Shown here piece by piece: positions 41,358 to 50,483 of a stretch of 64,000 nucleotides of DNA. Position numbers and translations under genes: made by a program. The DNA comes from JASJAR01 sp039198225. Its GTDB lineage: Bacteria; Pseudomonadota; Alphaproteobacteria; Rhodobacterales; Rhodobacteraceae. Below the pieces are notes generated by a model that did no database searches, had not been told where the DNA came from, and was given only the letters and a program-made list of their open reading frames with translations. Every line of letters begins with the position of its first letter. Within the stretch, counting starts at the first letter, position 1. The DNA lies in NCBI GenBank assembly GCA_039198225.1, contig JBCCTQ010000004.1, forward strand, positions 62,001-126,000. The letters run 5' to 3'.

Positions 41358-43274
41358 TTATTTCAATGCGCCCGCCGCCTCAAGCGCGGCGGCCTTTTCT
41401 TCATTGATCCACCAGAAATCCAGTTGCCCGAGAGCAAAGGGCGGAAGCTCTTCGGGATACTCGTACATGTCGTAATAGGCGACCCAGCGTTCCTGCAGCA
41501 TCCAAACCGGGATCTTGAAATAGTCGTACCGAAGGATCCGGTCGATGGCGCGGATATGGGCGGCCATTTCGTCATAGGTCTCGACCTCAAGCAGCCCTTC
41601 GCCCAGCGCATCGACGACCGGGTTGCAGTAGGCGGCCGGATTGAACACGTCCTCGCGGTCTTCGCAGCCAAACCGCTGCAACAGGCCCGACCCTTCAACG
41701 AGCCCGGTGCTGTAGAACCCGTCCCGCATCTCGAAATCTTTGGATTGGGTCCGAGCCTGGTATTGGGCAGGGTCTATTCGGTTGTAACGCGCGTTTACGC
41801 CAAGGGACTTCAGGTTCTCGATGAACGGGAGGATGATCCGGTCCATGGCCTGCGTGTCTTCTATGAACTCGATGTCGAGGGTGCGGCCGTTGCCGTCACG
41901 GAGCATGCCGTCGTCGCCCGGCGTGTAGCCTGCCTCTTCGAGGAGGGCGAGGGCCGCGCGGAGGTTCCGCCGATCGAGGGCGCGCTCCCCGCTTTCATGG
42001 GGCACAAAAGCTGTTTCTGTGAAGATGGCCTCTGGAAGCTCGTCTCGGAACGGCTCCAGAAGCTCGAGTTCGCGTCCTTCGGGGACGCCCGTCGCTTTCA
42101 GTCGCTCGTTCTCCCAAAACCCTTCCCGCTGCTGGAAAAGCCCGTATTGCAGGTTTTGGTTGGTCCAAGTGAAGTTGAACATCCGGCCAATGGCGAGCCG
42201 GACGTTTCTGTCCTGGAGCTTGGGGTTTTTCATGTTGAAGACGAAGCCCCTGGCGAGCGGCAGGCTACCGCTCGGCAAGGTTTCTCTCTTGATCCAACCC
42301 CGGTCGAGGGCGGCGAAGTCATAAGCAGTCGACCAGCTGAGCGAGGAATTTTCCGTCCTCAGCGTCACTTCGCCTGCCTTGAACCCTTCGAATGCAGCCA
42401 CCGTGTCGCCGAAATACTCAATCCGGAGTTCATCGTAGTTTCCCCGGCCGACCTGAAGATAATGGTCTTTCCCCCAATATTCGGGGTTTCTCCGGTAAAC
42501 GATTTGGCGCCCCACATCGAGACTTTCGAGCACGTATTCTCCTGTGCCGGGGCCGATCTCGAGCCGGCTCTCGTCGAGCCGTGCGCCGGTTTCCTCATAC
42601 CAATGCTTGGGGAAAGCCGGGAGCGAGCCCATGGTGGATATCAAGCTCCGCCGCGGGATCCCGTCGTTGAACGTGAATTTCAGCGTGTAGGGGTCCAAAA
42701 GTTCGGCTGACGCGACCGCTTCATTCACGAAGGCCGCGTAAGACGGGGTGCCCTGTTCTTTGAGGAGGTTAAAGGAAAACAGAATGTCTTCCCCTGTCAT
42801 CGGAGTGCCGTCCGAGAAAACCACGTCATCGCGGATGTTGAAGATCACCCAATCCTGGCTCTCGGGGTATTCGAGCGTGGTGCAGAGGAGGCAGTAGGAC
42901 GATCCCACCTCGTCAGCGGTTGAAATCATCATGTCTTCATAGCCAGACGACGCAAGGGCGCCGGGCGTGCCGATCCCGGTTGCAAAGGGGTTCATCGAGT
43001 CAAATGACCCGACCACGGCAATGCTCGCCTGCCCACCCGTTGGGGCTTCTGGGTTGACGTATTCGAGATTGGGGTCGTCGGGGCTGTATTTCAGCTCGTC
43101 ATATTCATTGTAGCCGTGGCTGACGATGATCGTCTCGTGCTCGTCCGCGTTGAGGATCGCCGCCGACCAGAGGAGCGCTGCCAAAGAAAACAGCGTCAAA
43201 TGGAGAATGCGACGCCGGGTGGCGTCGGTGACGTCAGATCCGAAATTCAGTGCACGCAACAAACGATCTCGCAT
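41358..43274 (-). CDS. yejA: Periplasmic oligopeptide-binding protein (YejA-like)
   Basis: A 638-residue family 5 binding protein with a long signal region (ILHLTLFSLAALLWSAAILN). The YejA pattern is clear: SHGYNEYDELKYSPDDPNLE, EAPTGGQASIAVVGSFDSMN, LCTTLEYPESQDW, and the C-terminal WMLQERWVAYYDMYEYPEE. I chose ATG 43274 over the in-frame TTG one codon earlier. It is the first gene of the yejABEF operon. A Cys pair (SSYCLLCTT) is expected in the family. Confidence 0.93.
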   Translation of the reverse strand: MRDRLLRALNFGSDVTDATRRRILHLTLFSLAALLWSAAILNADEHETIIVSHGYNEYDELKYSPDDPNLEYVNPEAPTGGQASIAVVGSFDSMNPFATGIGTPGALASSGYEDMMISTADEVGSSYCLLCTTLEYPESQDWVIFNIRDDVVFSDGTPMTGEDILFSFNLLKEQGTPSYAAFVNEAVASAELLDPYTLKFTFNDGIPRRSLISTMGSLPAFPKHWYEETGARLDESRLEIGPGTGEYVLESLDVGRQIVYRRNPEYWGKDHYLQVGRGNYDELRIEYFGDTVAAFEGFKAGEVTLRTENSSLSWSTAYDFAALDRGWIKRETLPSGSLPLARGFVFNMKNPKLQDRNVRLAIGRMFNFTWTNQNLQYGLFQQREGFWENERLKATGVPEGRELELLEPFRDELPEAIFTETAFVPHESGERALDRRNLRAALALLEEAGYTPGDDGMLRDGNGRTLDIEFIEDTQAMDRIILPFIENLKSLGVNARYNRIDPAQYQARTQSKDFEMRDGFYSTGLVEGSGLLQRFGCEDREDVFNPAAYCNPVVDALGEGLLEVETYDEMAAHIRAIDRILRYDYFKIPVWMLQERWVAYYDMYEYPEELPPFALGQLDFWWINEEKAAALEAAGALK

Positions 43275-43392
43275 CAACGAACCCTCCCGGATCGGGTTTT
43301 CCCAGCATAGATGGAAAATTTAAGTTAAAATTCCAATTGTCGAGCGGAGAAGTTGAACATCCGTGATCCGACCGTGGTTGGATTGACGCAGC

Positions 43393-43413
43393 GCAGGCCT
43401 GTGAGGGGCCTGC
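43393..43413. terminator. Hairpin downstream of the cytochrome c gene
   Basis: Perfect 7-bp arms GCAGGCC (43393-43399) and GGCCTGC (43407-43413) with a seven-base loop, 23 bases downstream of the cytochrome c stop on the minus strand and upstream of yejA. No T-run follows, so it is only a weak terminator candidate. Confidence 0.3.
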
Positions 43414-43435
43414 TTAAGAAACCGGCAGGGTCGAA

Positions 43436-43957
43436 TTACCCCCCGAGGCTCTCAAGCCAGGCGATGAGATTGGCCCGGTCGCCCACGTCACGAATGCCAT
43501 TGAACGACATCTTGGTGCCCGGCGCGTAGCCCTTTGGATCAGCAAGAAAACCGTTGAGGTTTTCGGGGCTCCAGACATCGGCCACGGCGACGAGCGAGCC
43601 TGAGTAAGAAAACCCGTCCGCCGAACTCACGTTGCGGCCTACAATGCCTGCGAGGTGGGGACCAGTCCCGTTGGCACCCGCTTCGAGCCGGTGACACGAT
43701 TGGCATTGGCGCCAGAGCTTTTCGCCGGCGGCCGCATCTGCGGCGGCAAAGACCTCGGCAAACGGGATCTCAGCCTCTTCTTCCCCGCCGTGGTCATCTT
43801 CGACACCGGTATCGATGGTATAGGCCTGCTCGTGATGGTCCCCATGGGCGTCGCCCATGTGGTAGATCTCTTCCGCGAGCCAGCTTCCCAAAAGGAACAC
43901 CAGCAGCGTGCTGCAAAGGCCCGCAACGGCTTTCGTTGCTGTCATCGTGTCGAGCAT
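43436..43957 (-). CDS. Membrane-anchored cytochrome c (c552/cy type)
   Basis: A 173-residue protein. The N-terminal helix (AVAGLCSTLLVFLLGSWLAE) anchors it. A His- and acid-rich linker (residues 35-65) follows, then a class I cytochrome c domain with haem motif C85-Q-S-C88-H89 and the axial Met in APGTKMSFNG. Such cytochromes carry electrons from the bc1 complex to cytochrome oxidase in Paracoccus and Rhodobacter relatives. It is divergent from the prephenate dehydratase gene. Confidence 0.92.
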   Translation of the reverse strand: MLDTMTATKAVAGLCSTLLVFLLGSWLAEEIYHMGDAHGDHHEQAYTIDTGVEDDHGGEEEAEIPFAEVFAAADAAAGEKLWRQCQSCHRLEAGANGTGPHLAGIVGRNVSSADGFSYSGSLVAVADVWSPENLNGFLADPKGYAPGTKMSFNGIRDVGDRANLIAWLESLGG

Positions 43958-44081
43958 GGCCGATCCCGCTGTGTTCGAACGCCAGCACCTAAGCGCTTCC
44001 CTCCCTTATCCGCAAGCGCTAAGAGGCGCGACGAAACGCCTCCGGACGGTGCTGGGGGCTTATATTCTAAGGGCTTACGTC

Positions 44082-44912
44082 ATGCCGGCCATCGCATTCC
44101 AGGGCGAACTGGGCGCCTATTCCCACGAGGCGTGCCAAACGACCCATCCCAACCACGACCCGGTGCCGTGCCCAACCTTTGAAGACGTGGTCGAAACAGT
44201 TCGGAACGGCCGCGCCGATCTTGCGATGCTCCCGGTTGAAAACACGACCTACGGGCGGGTTGCCGACATCCACCGCCTTCTGCCGCAAAGCGAACTGCAC
44301 ATCATCGAAGAGGCGTTTCTGAGGGTTCATGTGAACCTTCTCGGGGTGCCCGGCGCCAAGTTAAGCGACGTCAAGATTGCCTATTCGCATCTCGTACTTC
44401 TTCCCCAATGCGGAAAATTCCTCAGAAAAAACAACATCACAGGCGCGGTCAGTCCCGACAATGCCCGCGCCGCCCGCGACGTGGCCCAAAAGGGCGACGC
44501 CAATGTCGGTGCGCTGGCCTCGGAACTCGCCGCCGGGGTCTATGGGCTCGATATCCTGGCCCGCCACATCGAAGATAACGACCACAACACCACCCGGTTT
44601 CTCGTGATGGCGCCCGAGGCCGACCTCAGCCGCCGGGGCGCCCACGGGATGATCACGTCTTTCGTGTTCCGGGTGCGCAACATCCCGGCCGCGCTCTACA
44701 AGGGTCTCGGCGGGTTTGCGACAAACTCGATAAACATGACCAAGCTCGAGAGCTACATGGTGGATGGGTCATTCACCGCAACCCAGTTTTATGCCGATGT
44801 GGAGGGCCACCCGGAGGATACGGGGCTGAAAAATGCCCTGGAAGAGCTCGACTACTTTACAAGCGAGCTCAAGATCCTCGGCGTTTATCCCGCCCATGAA
44901 AAGCGCTACTAG
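44082..44912 (+). CDS. pheA: Prephenate dehydratase
   Basis: A 276-residue monofunctional enzyme of phenylalanine synthesis. The catalytic domain has AFQGELGAYSHEA, VENTTYGRVADIH, and a Thr-Arg-Phe block in NTTRFLVMAPE. The C-terminal ACT domain (SFVFRVRNIPAALYKGLGGF, LESYMVDGSFTATQFYAD) gives phenylalanine feedback. There is no chorismate mutase domain. I chose ATG 44082; the upstream frame overlaps the divergent cytochrome gene. The stop overlaps the stop of the convergent SRPBCC gene. Confidence 0.94.
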   Translation: MPAIAFQGELGAYSHEACQTTHPNHDPVPCPTFEDVVETVRNGRADLAMLPVENTTYGRVADIHRLLPQSELHIIEEAFLRVHVNLLGVPGAKLSDVKIAYSHLVLLPQCGKFLRKNNITGAVSPDNARAARDVAQKGDANVGALASELAAGVYGLDILARHIEDNDHNTTRFLVMAPEADLSRRGAHGMITSFVFRVRNIPAALYKGLGGFATNSINMTKLESYMVDGSFTATQFYADVEGHPEDTGLKNALEELDYFTSELKILGVYPAHEKRY

Positions 44913-45370
44913 GGCCCGGCAACGTCCAAAAGTCGGTGGGCAAACGACTTGACCCTCGCTTTAAAGCGTCGCGAGAATAGGCCCTTCGCAAAGCCCATGC
45001 AGAAAAGCACGAGACGCGCCTTGAAGGTCTCTGGCAGCATGTTGACCGTGACGTGCATCCGGGTGAGGCACGGAGCCAGGCCGGTCAATTCGACCCCGCC
45101 TTGGCACGAATAGTCGCGGCCCGACGCCTGAAAACTCACCGCTTTGCCTGGCCGTAACTCGGTGACTTCAGCCCTCGCCAGTCGCGCTTTGCCGCGAAAA
45201 TCGAACCCGACCTGCCAGGCCAAACCAAGTTCTCCGGCCATTGATGGCTCTATCCTATCGATACTGAGGCCGCGGCGAAGGCCTTGGAGTTCCAGGGCAT
45301 CGAAGTCGACGAGGCTCGCGTAAACCCGGTCGAGGGGGGCTTTGATATCCTCGCGGGCGGAGAGTTTCAT
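44909..45370 (-). CDS. SRPBCC (START-like) family protein
   Basis: A 153-residue protein with the polyketide-cyclase/START-like pattern: MKLSAREDIKAPLDRVYASL at the N-terminus, GLAWQVGFDFRGKARLARAE in mid-sequence, and a long amphipathic C-terminal helix (RRFKARVKSFAHRLLDVAG). It likely binds a hydrophobic ligand in a helix-grip pocket. No catalytic assignment can be made. It follows nudC by seven bases on the same strand, so it is probably co-transcribed, and overlaps the convergent pheA stop. Confidence 0.85.
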   Translation of the reverse strand: MKLSAREDIKAPLDRVYASLVDFDALELQGLRRGLSIDRIEPSMAGELGLAWQVGFDFRGKARLARAEVTELRPGKAVSFQASGRDYSCQGGVELTGLAPCLTRMHVTVNMLPETFKARLVLFCMGFAKGLFSRRFKARVKSFAHRLLDVAGP

Positions 45371-45377
45371 GGCGGCC

Positions 45378-46349
45378 TCAAAGGCGGTCCGCAAGCCATG
45401 CGCGCAGCATATAATGGGCCACGGCTCCCGTTCGGGGCGCGCGGATCTCGGCGTGCTGTCCCCGGAAGATCTCGGCCATTTCCTCGCGACTGATCCAGCG
45501 GGCGTCTTCCAACTCGGCCGGGTCGAGCACGATCGCCGTGCCGAGCGCTTTGCCCACATAGCCAAGCATCAAGGATGCCGGAAACGGCCAGGGCTGCGCC
45601 AGCCGATATTCGACCTTCCCCACCCGGATACCAGCCTCCTCGAAAACTTCGCGGCGAGTGGCGGCTTCGGGGGTCTCGCCGGGCTCCACAAAGCCCGCCA
45701 AAAGAGAATACATGCCTTCGGGCCATCCCGGTGAGCGGCCCACTAGCACGGAGTTTCCGTGAAAGATCGCCATTATGACAACGGGATCGGTCCTCGGAAA
45801 ATGCCGTGCCCCGCATGCACTGCAATGGCGCTGCCAGCCCGCTTCGATCAGGTCGCTCTCCGCACCACAGCGGGCGCAATGTCGGTGGGTTGCGTGCCAG
45901 CCCAGCAACGCTTTGGCCGTGGCCAGTCGCTCGGCCGACGCCGCATCGAGGGTCGCCATGACAGCGCGCAATTCGACGAAACGGGAGGTTGGATCGAGTG
46001 CCGGGTGGCGTTGTTCGGTCGGATCGAGGAAGGCACCTATCGCGTCCGGCACCTCCTCGGGCACCCATTTGGCGAGATCGGCGGCAAACCAGTGGCCCCG
46101 GCTATCGCGTCCGAGGTAAATCGGAGGCTCGCCCATATCGTCGAGGGCGCCGTGGCCCGGCGGGATCGGCGCAATCGCGTTTTCGCCTTCGAACAAGGCC
46201 GGTTTGCCGCGCCAAAACGGGATGATCCGCGTTGTCGGGTCCGCCAAGGCGGCGCCCATCGCAGCCCCATCGCCCCGGAGTTCGGCCGCCCGGTCGAGCC
46301 CCGCGCCGCCAAACACCACGTCTGGGTCATATCGGAAGTTGTCATCCAC
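45378..46349 (-). CDS. nudC: NADH pyrophosphatase (NAD+ diphosphatase / RNA decapping)
   Basis: A 323-residue Nudix enzyme. A four-Cys zinc ribbon (CARCGAESDL and HCSACGARH) precedes the Nudix box GFVEPGETPEAATRRE plus VFEEAGI, and the NudC-specific A-Q-P-W-P-F-P-A-S motif comes after it. NudC splits NADH and removes the NAD cap of RNA. The start appears to be GTG 46349; the ribosome site is weak. An SRPBCC gene follows in the same operon. Confidence 0.92.
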   Translation of the reverse strand: MDDNFRYDPDVVFGGAGLDRAAELRGDGAAMGAALADPTTRIIPFWRGKPALFEGENAIAPIPPGHGALDDMGEPPIYLGRDSRGHWFAADLAKWVPEEVPDAIGAFLDPTEQRHPALDPTSRFVELRAVMATLDAASAERLATAKALLGWHATHRHCARCGAESDLIEAGWQRHCSACGARHFPRTDPVVIMAIFHGNSVLVGRSPGWPEGMYSLLAGFVEPGETPEAATRREVFEEAGIRVGKVEYRLAQPWPFPASLMLGYVGKALGTAIVLDPAELEDARWISREEMAEIFRGQHAEIRAPRTGAVAHYMLRAWLADRL

Positions 46350-46518
46350 GCAAGAAGGACGTTACACGGGTGCGCGCCGAAGGCAATCGGCCCCGCCACC
46401 TGTCCAAAAGAACAGGCATTTCCGGGTATTTAGGACTTGGCACTGTCGAGGCCCTGGCGGAATAATCATCTGCGGGCGACCCGCAAGGGCAGCCACGCGA
46501 GAACGGAGCCAACCCGAA

Positions 46519-48465
46519 TTGAGCGACGACAAATCTCTACCGGGTCAAGGCCAATACACACATCGTTATTCCGAACGCGCTGGCGCCCAACAAGCCCATC
46601 TTCGCATCCTCGAGACGTCCGATCTCCACGCGCACATATTTCCCTACGATTACTTCGCCGCGAAAGCCGATCCCAATGTGGGCCTCGGCCGGATCGCGCT
46701 CCTCGTCGAGCGAGCCCGCCATTCGGCCCCCAACACGCTTCTTTTTGACAATGGAGATTTTCTCCAAGGCACGCCGTTGGGGGACTTTATCGCAGAAGGT
46801 GCCTTGGCCGACGTCGCCCGTCCCCATCCCGTGATCGCGGCCATGAATGCGCTTGGCTATGATGCGGGCACGGTGGGGAACCACGAGTTCAATTTCGGTC
46901 TCGATTTTCTTCTCAGCGCCCTGAAAGACGCCGATTTCCCGCTCCTTTCGGCCAATGCGATCCGCAAGATGGGCAAACGACCGGCTGAAGACGTCACGTA
47001 TTTTCCGCCCGTTGCGATCCTGGAGCGGACGCTTTCCAGCGGATCTGGGGAGATGTTGCCGATCCGGGTAGGCCTTATAGGCTTCCTGCCCCCCCAGACC
47101 AGCCGATGGGACCGGGCAAAACTCGCCGGGCAATTGGACACGCGCGACATCGTCGAGACCGCGAGGGACTACGCTCCCGAATTAAAGGCACAAGGTGCCG
47201 ATCTCATCGTGGCACTGGCCCATTCCGGCCTCGGCGCCGCTGAACCGGCAAAGGACCAGGAAAATGCCTGCCTGCCCCTTGCGGCCCTTCCGGAGATCGA
47301 CGTCGTCCTTGCAGGCCATTCCCATCTTGTCTTCCCATCGCCGCGCTTCGCCGGAATTCCGGGGATCGACGTTGAGAACGGTTGGATCAATGGCAAACCC
47401 GCCACCATGCCTGGCGCCTGGGGCACCCATCTTGGGGTGGTCGATCTCTTACTCGGACGGGAGAATGGCAACTGGACGGTTCTCGACAGCCAAGGCAGCA
47501 CACAGCCCCTGTCGGATCTGCCGGGCGACCAGGACCCTGCTGCCTCAGCGGATACGCGCATCTTAGCGGCCGCTGAGAAGGCCCATAAGCAGGCAATCTC
47601 CCTGATCGAAAAGCCAATCGGCGAGACCCCGATCGCATTGCAAACCTACTTTGCCACCCTTCCCTCCAACAACGCACTCGCGGTGATCGCCGGCGCCAAA
47701 GCCGCCCATGTCAAAGAGGCCCTGCGGGACAGCGAGGTGAAAGACCTTCCGGTTCTTTCATCGGCCACCCCGTTCAAATCCGGCGGTCGCGGGGGCCCGG
47801 ACTACTATACCGACATCGCCGCAGGTCCGCTTGCCATACGGAACGCCGCCGACCTCTACATTTACCCCAACGACATTCGCGCCGTTCGGATCTGCGGGTC
47901 CGAGCTTAGGGGCTGGCTCGAAAGGGCAGCCTCGATCTTCAATCAGGTGACCCCGGGCGCCCAAGACGCCCGGCTCCTCGACCGCGATGCGCCCGGCTAC
48001 ATATTCGACGTGATGTTTGGGCTCGACTACGAGATCGACATTTCAGCTGAACCTCTCTTTTTGCGCGACGGGGAACGGACCGGCGGCAAGGGCAGGATCA
48101 AAAACCTCCGTTTTGAGGGGCGCCCGGTGACCGATGACATGGAGTTTCTTGTAGCAACCAACAGCTACCGCATTTCGGGCGTCGATGGGTTCCCGGGCGC
48201 AAACGAAGAAAGCCTGGTCTATTCCGCTCCGGTCACGGTCCGCGATCTAGTGATCAACCATATCGGCCGGGGCGGGGCCAAAGACGCGCTGATTCCAAGT
48301 CCCTGGCGATTTACCCCGCTGCCCGGCACAAGCCTTCTTTTTGAAACCGGCTGGGGCTCCCGTGCCCGGCGCCCCGATATCGTCGGCCTTTCGGTCGAAG
48401 ACCGCGGCTCTGAAACCCCGGGATACGCCACCTACCGGCTTACATTCCCGGCCGCTGAGGGTTGA
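46519..48465 (+). CDS. 2',3'-cyclic-nucleotide phosphodiesterase / 3'-nucleotidase family, no signal peptide
   Basis: A 648-residue metallophosphatase of the CpdB/UshA type. Metal-binding blocks are ETSDLHAHIFPYDYF, FDNGDFLQGTPLGDF, GNHEFNFGLDF, VALAHSGLG and VLAGHSHLVFP. The C-terminal nucleotide-binding domain has LYIYPNDIRAVRICG and FDVMFGLDYEID. The start is TTG 46519 with GGAG ten bases upstream; no ATG or GTG in this frame gives a better one. No Sec or Tat signal is seen at this or nearby starts, although characterised CpdB enzymes are periplasmic. It stands alone between nudC and the importer. Confidence 0.87.
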   Translation: MSDDKSLPGQGQYTHRYSERAGAQQAHLRILETSDLHAHIFPYDYFAAKADPNVGLGRIALLVERARHSAPNTLLFDNGDFLQGTPLGDFIAEGALADVARPHPVIAAMNALGYDAGTVGNHEFNFGLDFLLSALKDADFPLLSANAIRKMGKRPAEDVTYFPPVAILERTLSSGSGEMLPIRVGLIGFLPPQTSRWDRAKLAGQLDTRDIVETARDYAPELKAQGADLIVALAHSGLGAAEPAKDQENACLPLAALPEIDVVLAGHSHLVFPSPRFAGIPGIDVENGWINGKPATMPGAWGTHLGVVDLLLGRENGNWTVLDSQGSTQPLSDLPGDQDPAASADTRILAAAEKAHKQAISLIEKPIGETPIALQTYFATLPSNNALAVIAGAKAAHVKEALRDSEVKDLPVLSSATPFKSGGRGGPDYYTDIAAGPLAIRNAADLYIYPNDIRAVRICGSELRGWLERAASIFNQVTPGAQDARLLDRDAPGYIFDVMFGLDYEIDISAEPLFLRDGERTGGKGRIKNLRFEGRPVTDDMEFLVATNSYRISGVDGFPGANEESLVYSAPVTVRDLVINHIGRGGAKDALIPSPWRFTPLPGTSLLFETGWGSRARRPDIVGLSVEDRGSETPGYATYRLTFPAAEG

Positions 48466-48503
48466 CGCCAGCTTTAAACATGCCGCAACTGGCCAATTAG
48501 CAA

Positions 48504-48606
48504 GCAAAGCTGGGAGGGTCTGCCCGTTTCTCGGGCAGTTCAGTTTGCAAATCAGCGGATCGAGCTGGGGCTCTGGACTCCTCCCCAATGAAACTGACGT
48601 TGGGAG
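48504..48606 (+). ncRNA. Structured leader resembling the NMT1 motif (candidate xanthine-I riboswitch)
   Basis: The 178-base gap before the NMT1-type binding-protein gene folds strongly. GCAAA-g-CTG (48504-48512) can pair with CAGTTTGC (48541-48548) around an inner perfect stem CTGCCCG/CGGGCAG (48520-48526, 48532-48538), leaving a conserved-looking purine-rich internal loop GGAGGGT (48513-48519). Downstream, CTCCTC (48578-48583) can pair with GAGGAG of the ribosome site (48630-48635), or its second half can join a hairpin with TTGGGAG (48581-48588, 48600-48606). NMT1-motif RNAs precede such genes in alphaproteobacteria and bind xanthine or urate. The family match was made from memory and context, not a covariance search. 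Confidence 0.5.
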
Positions 48607-48629
48607 CCGACTTTCGACGCCCGATCCAT

Positions 48630-48636
48630 GAGGAGG
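48630..48636 (+). promoter_or_regulatory. Ribosome binding site that fixes a TTG start
   Basis: GAGGAGG lies seven bases before TTG 48644. It decides the start of the binding-protein gene, and its complement CTCCTC occurs 47 bases upstream in the leader, so translation may be controlled by sequestering it. Confidence 0.6.
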
Positions 48637-48643
48637 ACCGCCC

Positions 48644-49651
48644 TTGTTTACCCGCGCTATCGCCGTCGCCGGCGCTTTCGTCCTGGCTGCCGCCGCTGCC
48701 CAGGCTGAAACCAAAATCCCATTCGCCCTCGACTGGAAGTTCGAAGGCCCGTCGGCGCCCTACTTCGCCGCGATCGACAATGGCCATTTCGCCGAAAAAG
48801 GCCTCGAAGTGGAAGTTGCCGAGGGCAAAGGCTCGCTCGACGCAATCCCGAAAGTTGCCACCGGCGCCTTCCCAATTGGCTTTGCCGATATCAACTCGCT
48901 GATTAAATTCCTCGACCAGAACCCGGGCGCTCCGGTCACGGCCGTGATGATGATCTATGACAAGCCGCCCTTCGCGGTTGTGGGCCGGAAGTCTTTGGGC
49001 ATCGAAGCGCCGAAAGACCTTGAAGGCAAAGTCCTTGGCGCCCCGCCGCCCGATGGTGCTTGGGCGCAGTTCCCGGCATTTGCCACCGCCAATGACCTCG
49101 ACGTGGGCGCGATCACGGTTGAGCCTGTAGGCTTTCCGACCCGAGAGCCGATGCTCGCGGCCGGGGAAGTGGACGCCGTGACCGGGTTTTCGTTTTCATC
49201 CTATCTCAACCTCGTCCGCCTTGGCGTGGAAGAAGATGACATTTCGACGATCCTGATGGCTGACTACGGCCTCGCGCTCTATGGCAACGCGATTATCGTC
49301 AACACCGATTTCGCCGCGGAAAATGCCGACGTGGTGAGCGGATTTCTCGCGGCCGTGGCGGCTGGCTGGAAAGACGCCATCGCCGATCCGAGCGCGGCAG
49401 TCGCATCGCTGATCGAGCGGAACCCAGCTGCCGACGCTGATTTGGAGACCCGGCGGCTCGAATTGGCCATCGACGCTAATGTGGTTACCGACTGGTCCGA
49501 GACGAACGGCATCGGCCCGATCGATCCAGACCGCATGGCCGCCGCCATCGAGCAGCTCAAGGAAACCTATGAGTTCCAAAACGAGCCCGATGCGGCACTT
49601 TACTTTACCGACGCCTTCCTTCCCGATGCGGGCATGCGGATGCTGAAGTAA
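48644..49651 (+). CDS. ABC transporter substrate-binding protein (NMT1/THI5-like)
   Basis: A 335-residue periplasmic protein starting at TTG with signal MFTRAIAVAGAFVLAAAAAQ (cleaved before AETKIPF). The NMT1 pattern is clear: FALDWKFEGPSAPYFAAIDN, GHFAEKGLEVEVAEGKGS, and a C-terminal FTDAFLPDAGMRML. The DWKFEGP phrase is shared by a group linked to nucleobase or pyrimidine-like ligands; the ligand is not proven. The structured leader suggests control by a purine. The ATPase and permease genes follow. Confidence 0.9.
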   Translation: MFTRAIAVAGAFVLAAAAAQAETKIPFALDWKFEGPSAPYFAAIDNGHFAEKGLEVEVAEGKGSLDAIPKVATGAFPIGFADINSLIKFLDQNPGAPVTAVMMIYDKPPFAVVGRKSLGIEAPKDLEGKVLGAPPPDGAWAQFPAFATANDLDVGAITVEPVGFPTREPMLAAGEVDAVTGFSFSSYLNLVRLGVEEDDISTILMADYGLALYGNAIIVNTDFAAENADVVSGFLAAVAAGWKDAIADPSAAVASLIERNPAADADLETRRLELAIDANVVTDWSETNGIGPIDPDRMAAAIEQLKETYEFQNEPDAALYFTDAFLPDAGMRMLK

Positions 49652-49691
49652 GCCAAGCTCGGCGGGCAGCATCGGCTGCCCGTCTCTTGCA

Positions 49692-50483
49692 ATGACGATG
49701 GAAATCGAGATCAAGGGCGTCCGCCACGCCTATAGGACGCCAACCGGGCCCCTCCCGGTGTTGGATGGGCTCGACATCGCGGTCCCCGAAGGCGCGTTTT
49801 GCGCCGTTGTGGGCCCCTCGGGCTGCGGAAAATCCACACTGACGCGCCTTGTGGCGGGCCTCATGAAACCCGACGCGGGCGAAGTTTGGCTCCACGGCGA
49901 AATGGTCAAATCGCCCCGAAAAACCGTCGGAATGGCGTTTCAGAACCCGGTCATGCTCGAATGGCGGACGATCCTTCAAAACGTGATCCTGCCCCTCGAG
50001 ATTGTCGCTCCCTCCATGGCCAAGCGCGACCGCGAAGCCCGGGCGATGGAGCTTCTCGACCTCGTGGGGCTTCAGGGTTTTGAAGACAAACGCCCCTCGG
50101 AGCTCTCGGGCGGCATGCGCCAGCGCGCCTCGCTCTGCCGAGCGATCGTCCATAAGCCGGACGTTTTGATCATGGACGAACCCTTTGGCGCGCTGGACGC
50201 GTTCACCCGGGAAGATCTTTGGCAAACCATGCGCGATCTTCGCACCAAGGAGCCCTTTACGGCGGTGCTGATCACCCATGACCTGCGAGAAAGCGTCTTT
50301 CTGGGCGATCAGGTGGTCGTCCTGTCCGGACGCCCGGCCCACACGCAATACGTGCTCGACGTCGACCTTCCCGCCGACCGCACCCTCGACATTCTCTATG
50401 ACGCGAAAGTGGGCGATATGCTCCATGACCTTCGCGACCAGATCAAAATTGCCCAAGGGCGAACGGCGGAGGTGGCGCAATGA
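49692..50483 (+). CDS. ABC transporter ATP-binding protein (SsuB/TauB type)
   Basis: A 263-residue ATPase with Walker A GPSGCGKST near residue 46, Q-loop MAFQNPVMLEW, signature LSGGMRQRASLCRAI, Walker B VLIMDEPFGALD and H-loop VLITHDLRESVF. It belongs to the nitrate/sulfonate/bicarbonate group that energises NMT1-type importers. It lies 40 bases after the binding protein and overlaps the permease by four bases. Confidence 0.93.
   Translation: MTMEIEIKGVRHAYRTPTGPLPVLDGLDIAVPEGAFCAVVGPSGCGKSTLTRLVAGLMKPDAGEVWLHGEMVKSPRKTVGMAFQNPVMLEWRTILQNVILPLEIVAPSMAKRDREARAMELLDLVGLQGFEDKRPSELSGGMRQRASLCRAIVHKPDVLIMDEPFGALDAFTREDLWQTMRDLRTKEPFTAVLITHDLRESVFLGDQVVVLSGRPAHTQYVLDVDLPADRTLDILYDAKVGDMLHDLRDQIKIAQGRTAEVAQ

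Noticed and set aside
41424..42710. 428-codon open frame opposite yejA
   Set aside because: Shadow of the YejA-like gene; no recognisable motif and no operon context.
46471..46485. TGCGGG/CCCGCA hairpin before the CpdB-like gene as a terminator of an upstream transcript
   Set aside because: No plus-strand gene lies upstream and no T-run follows.
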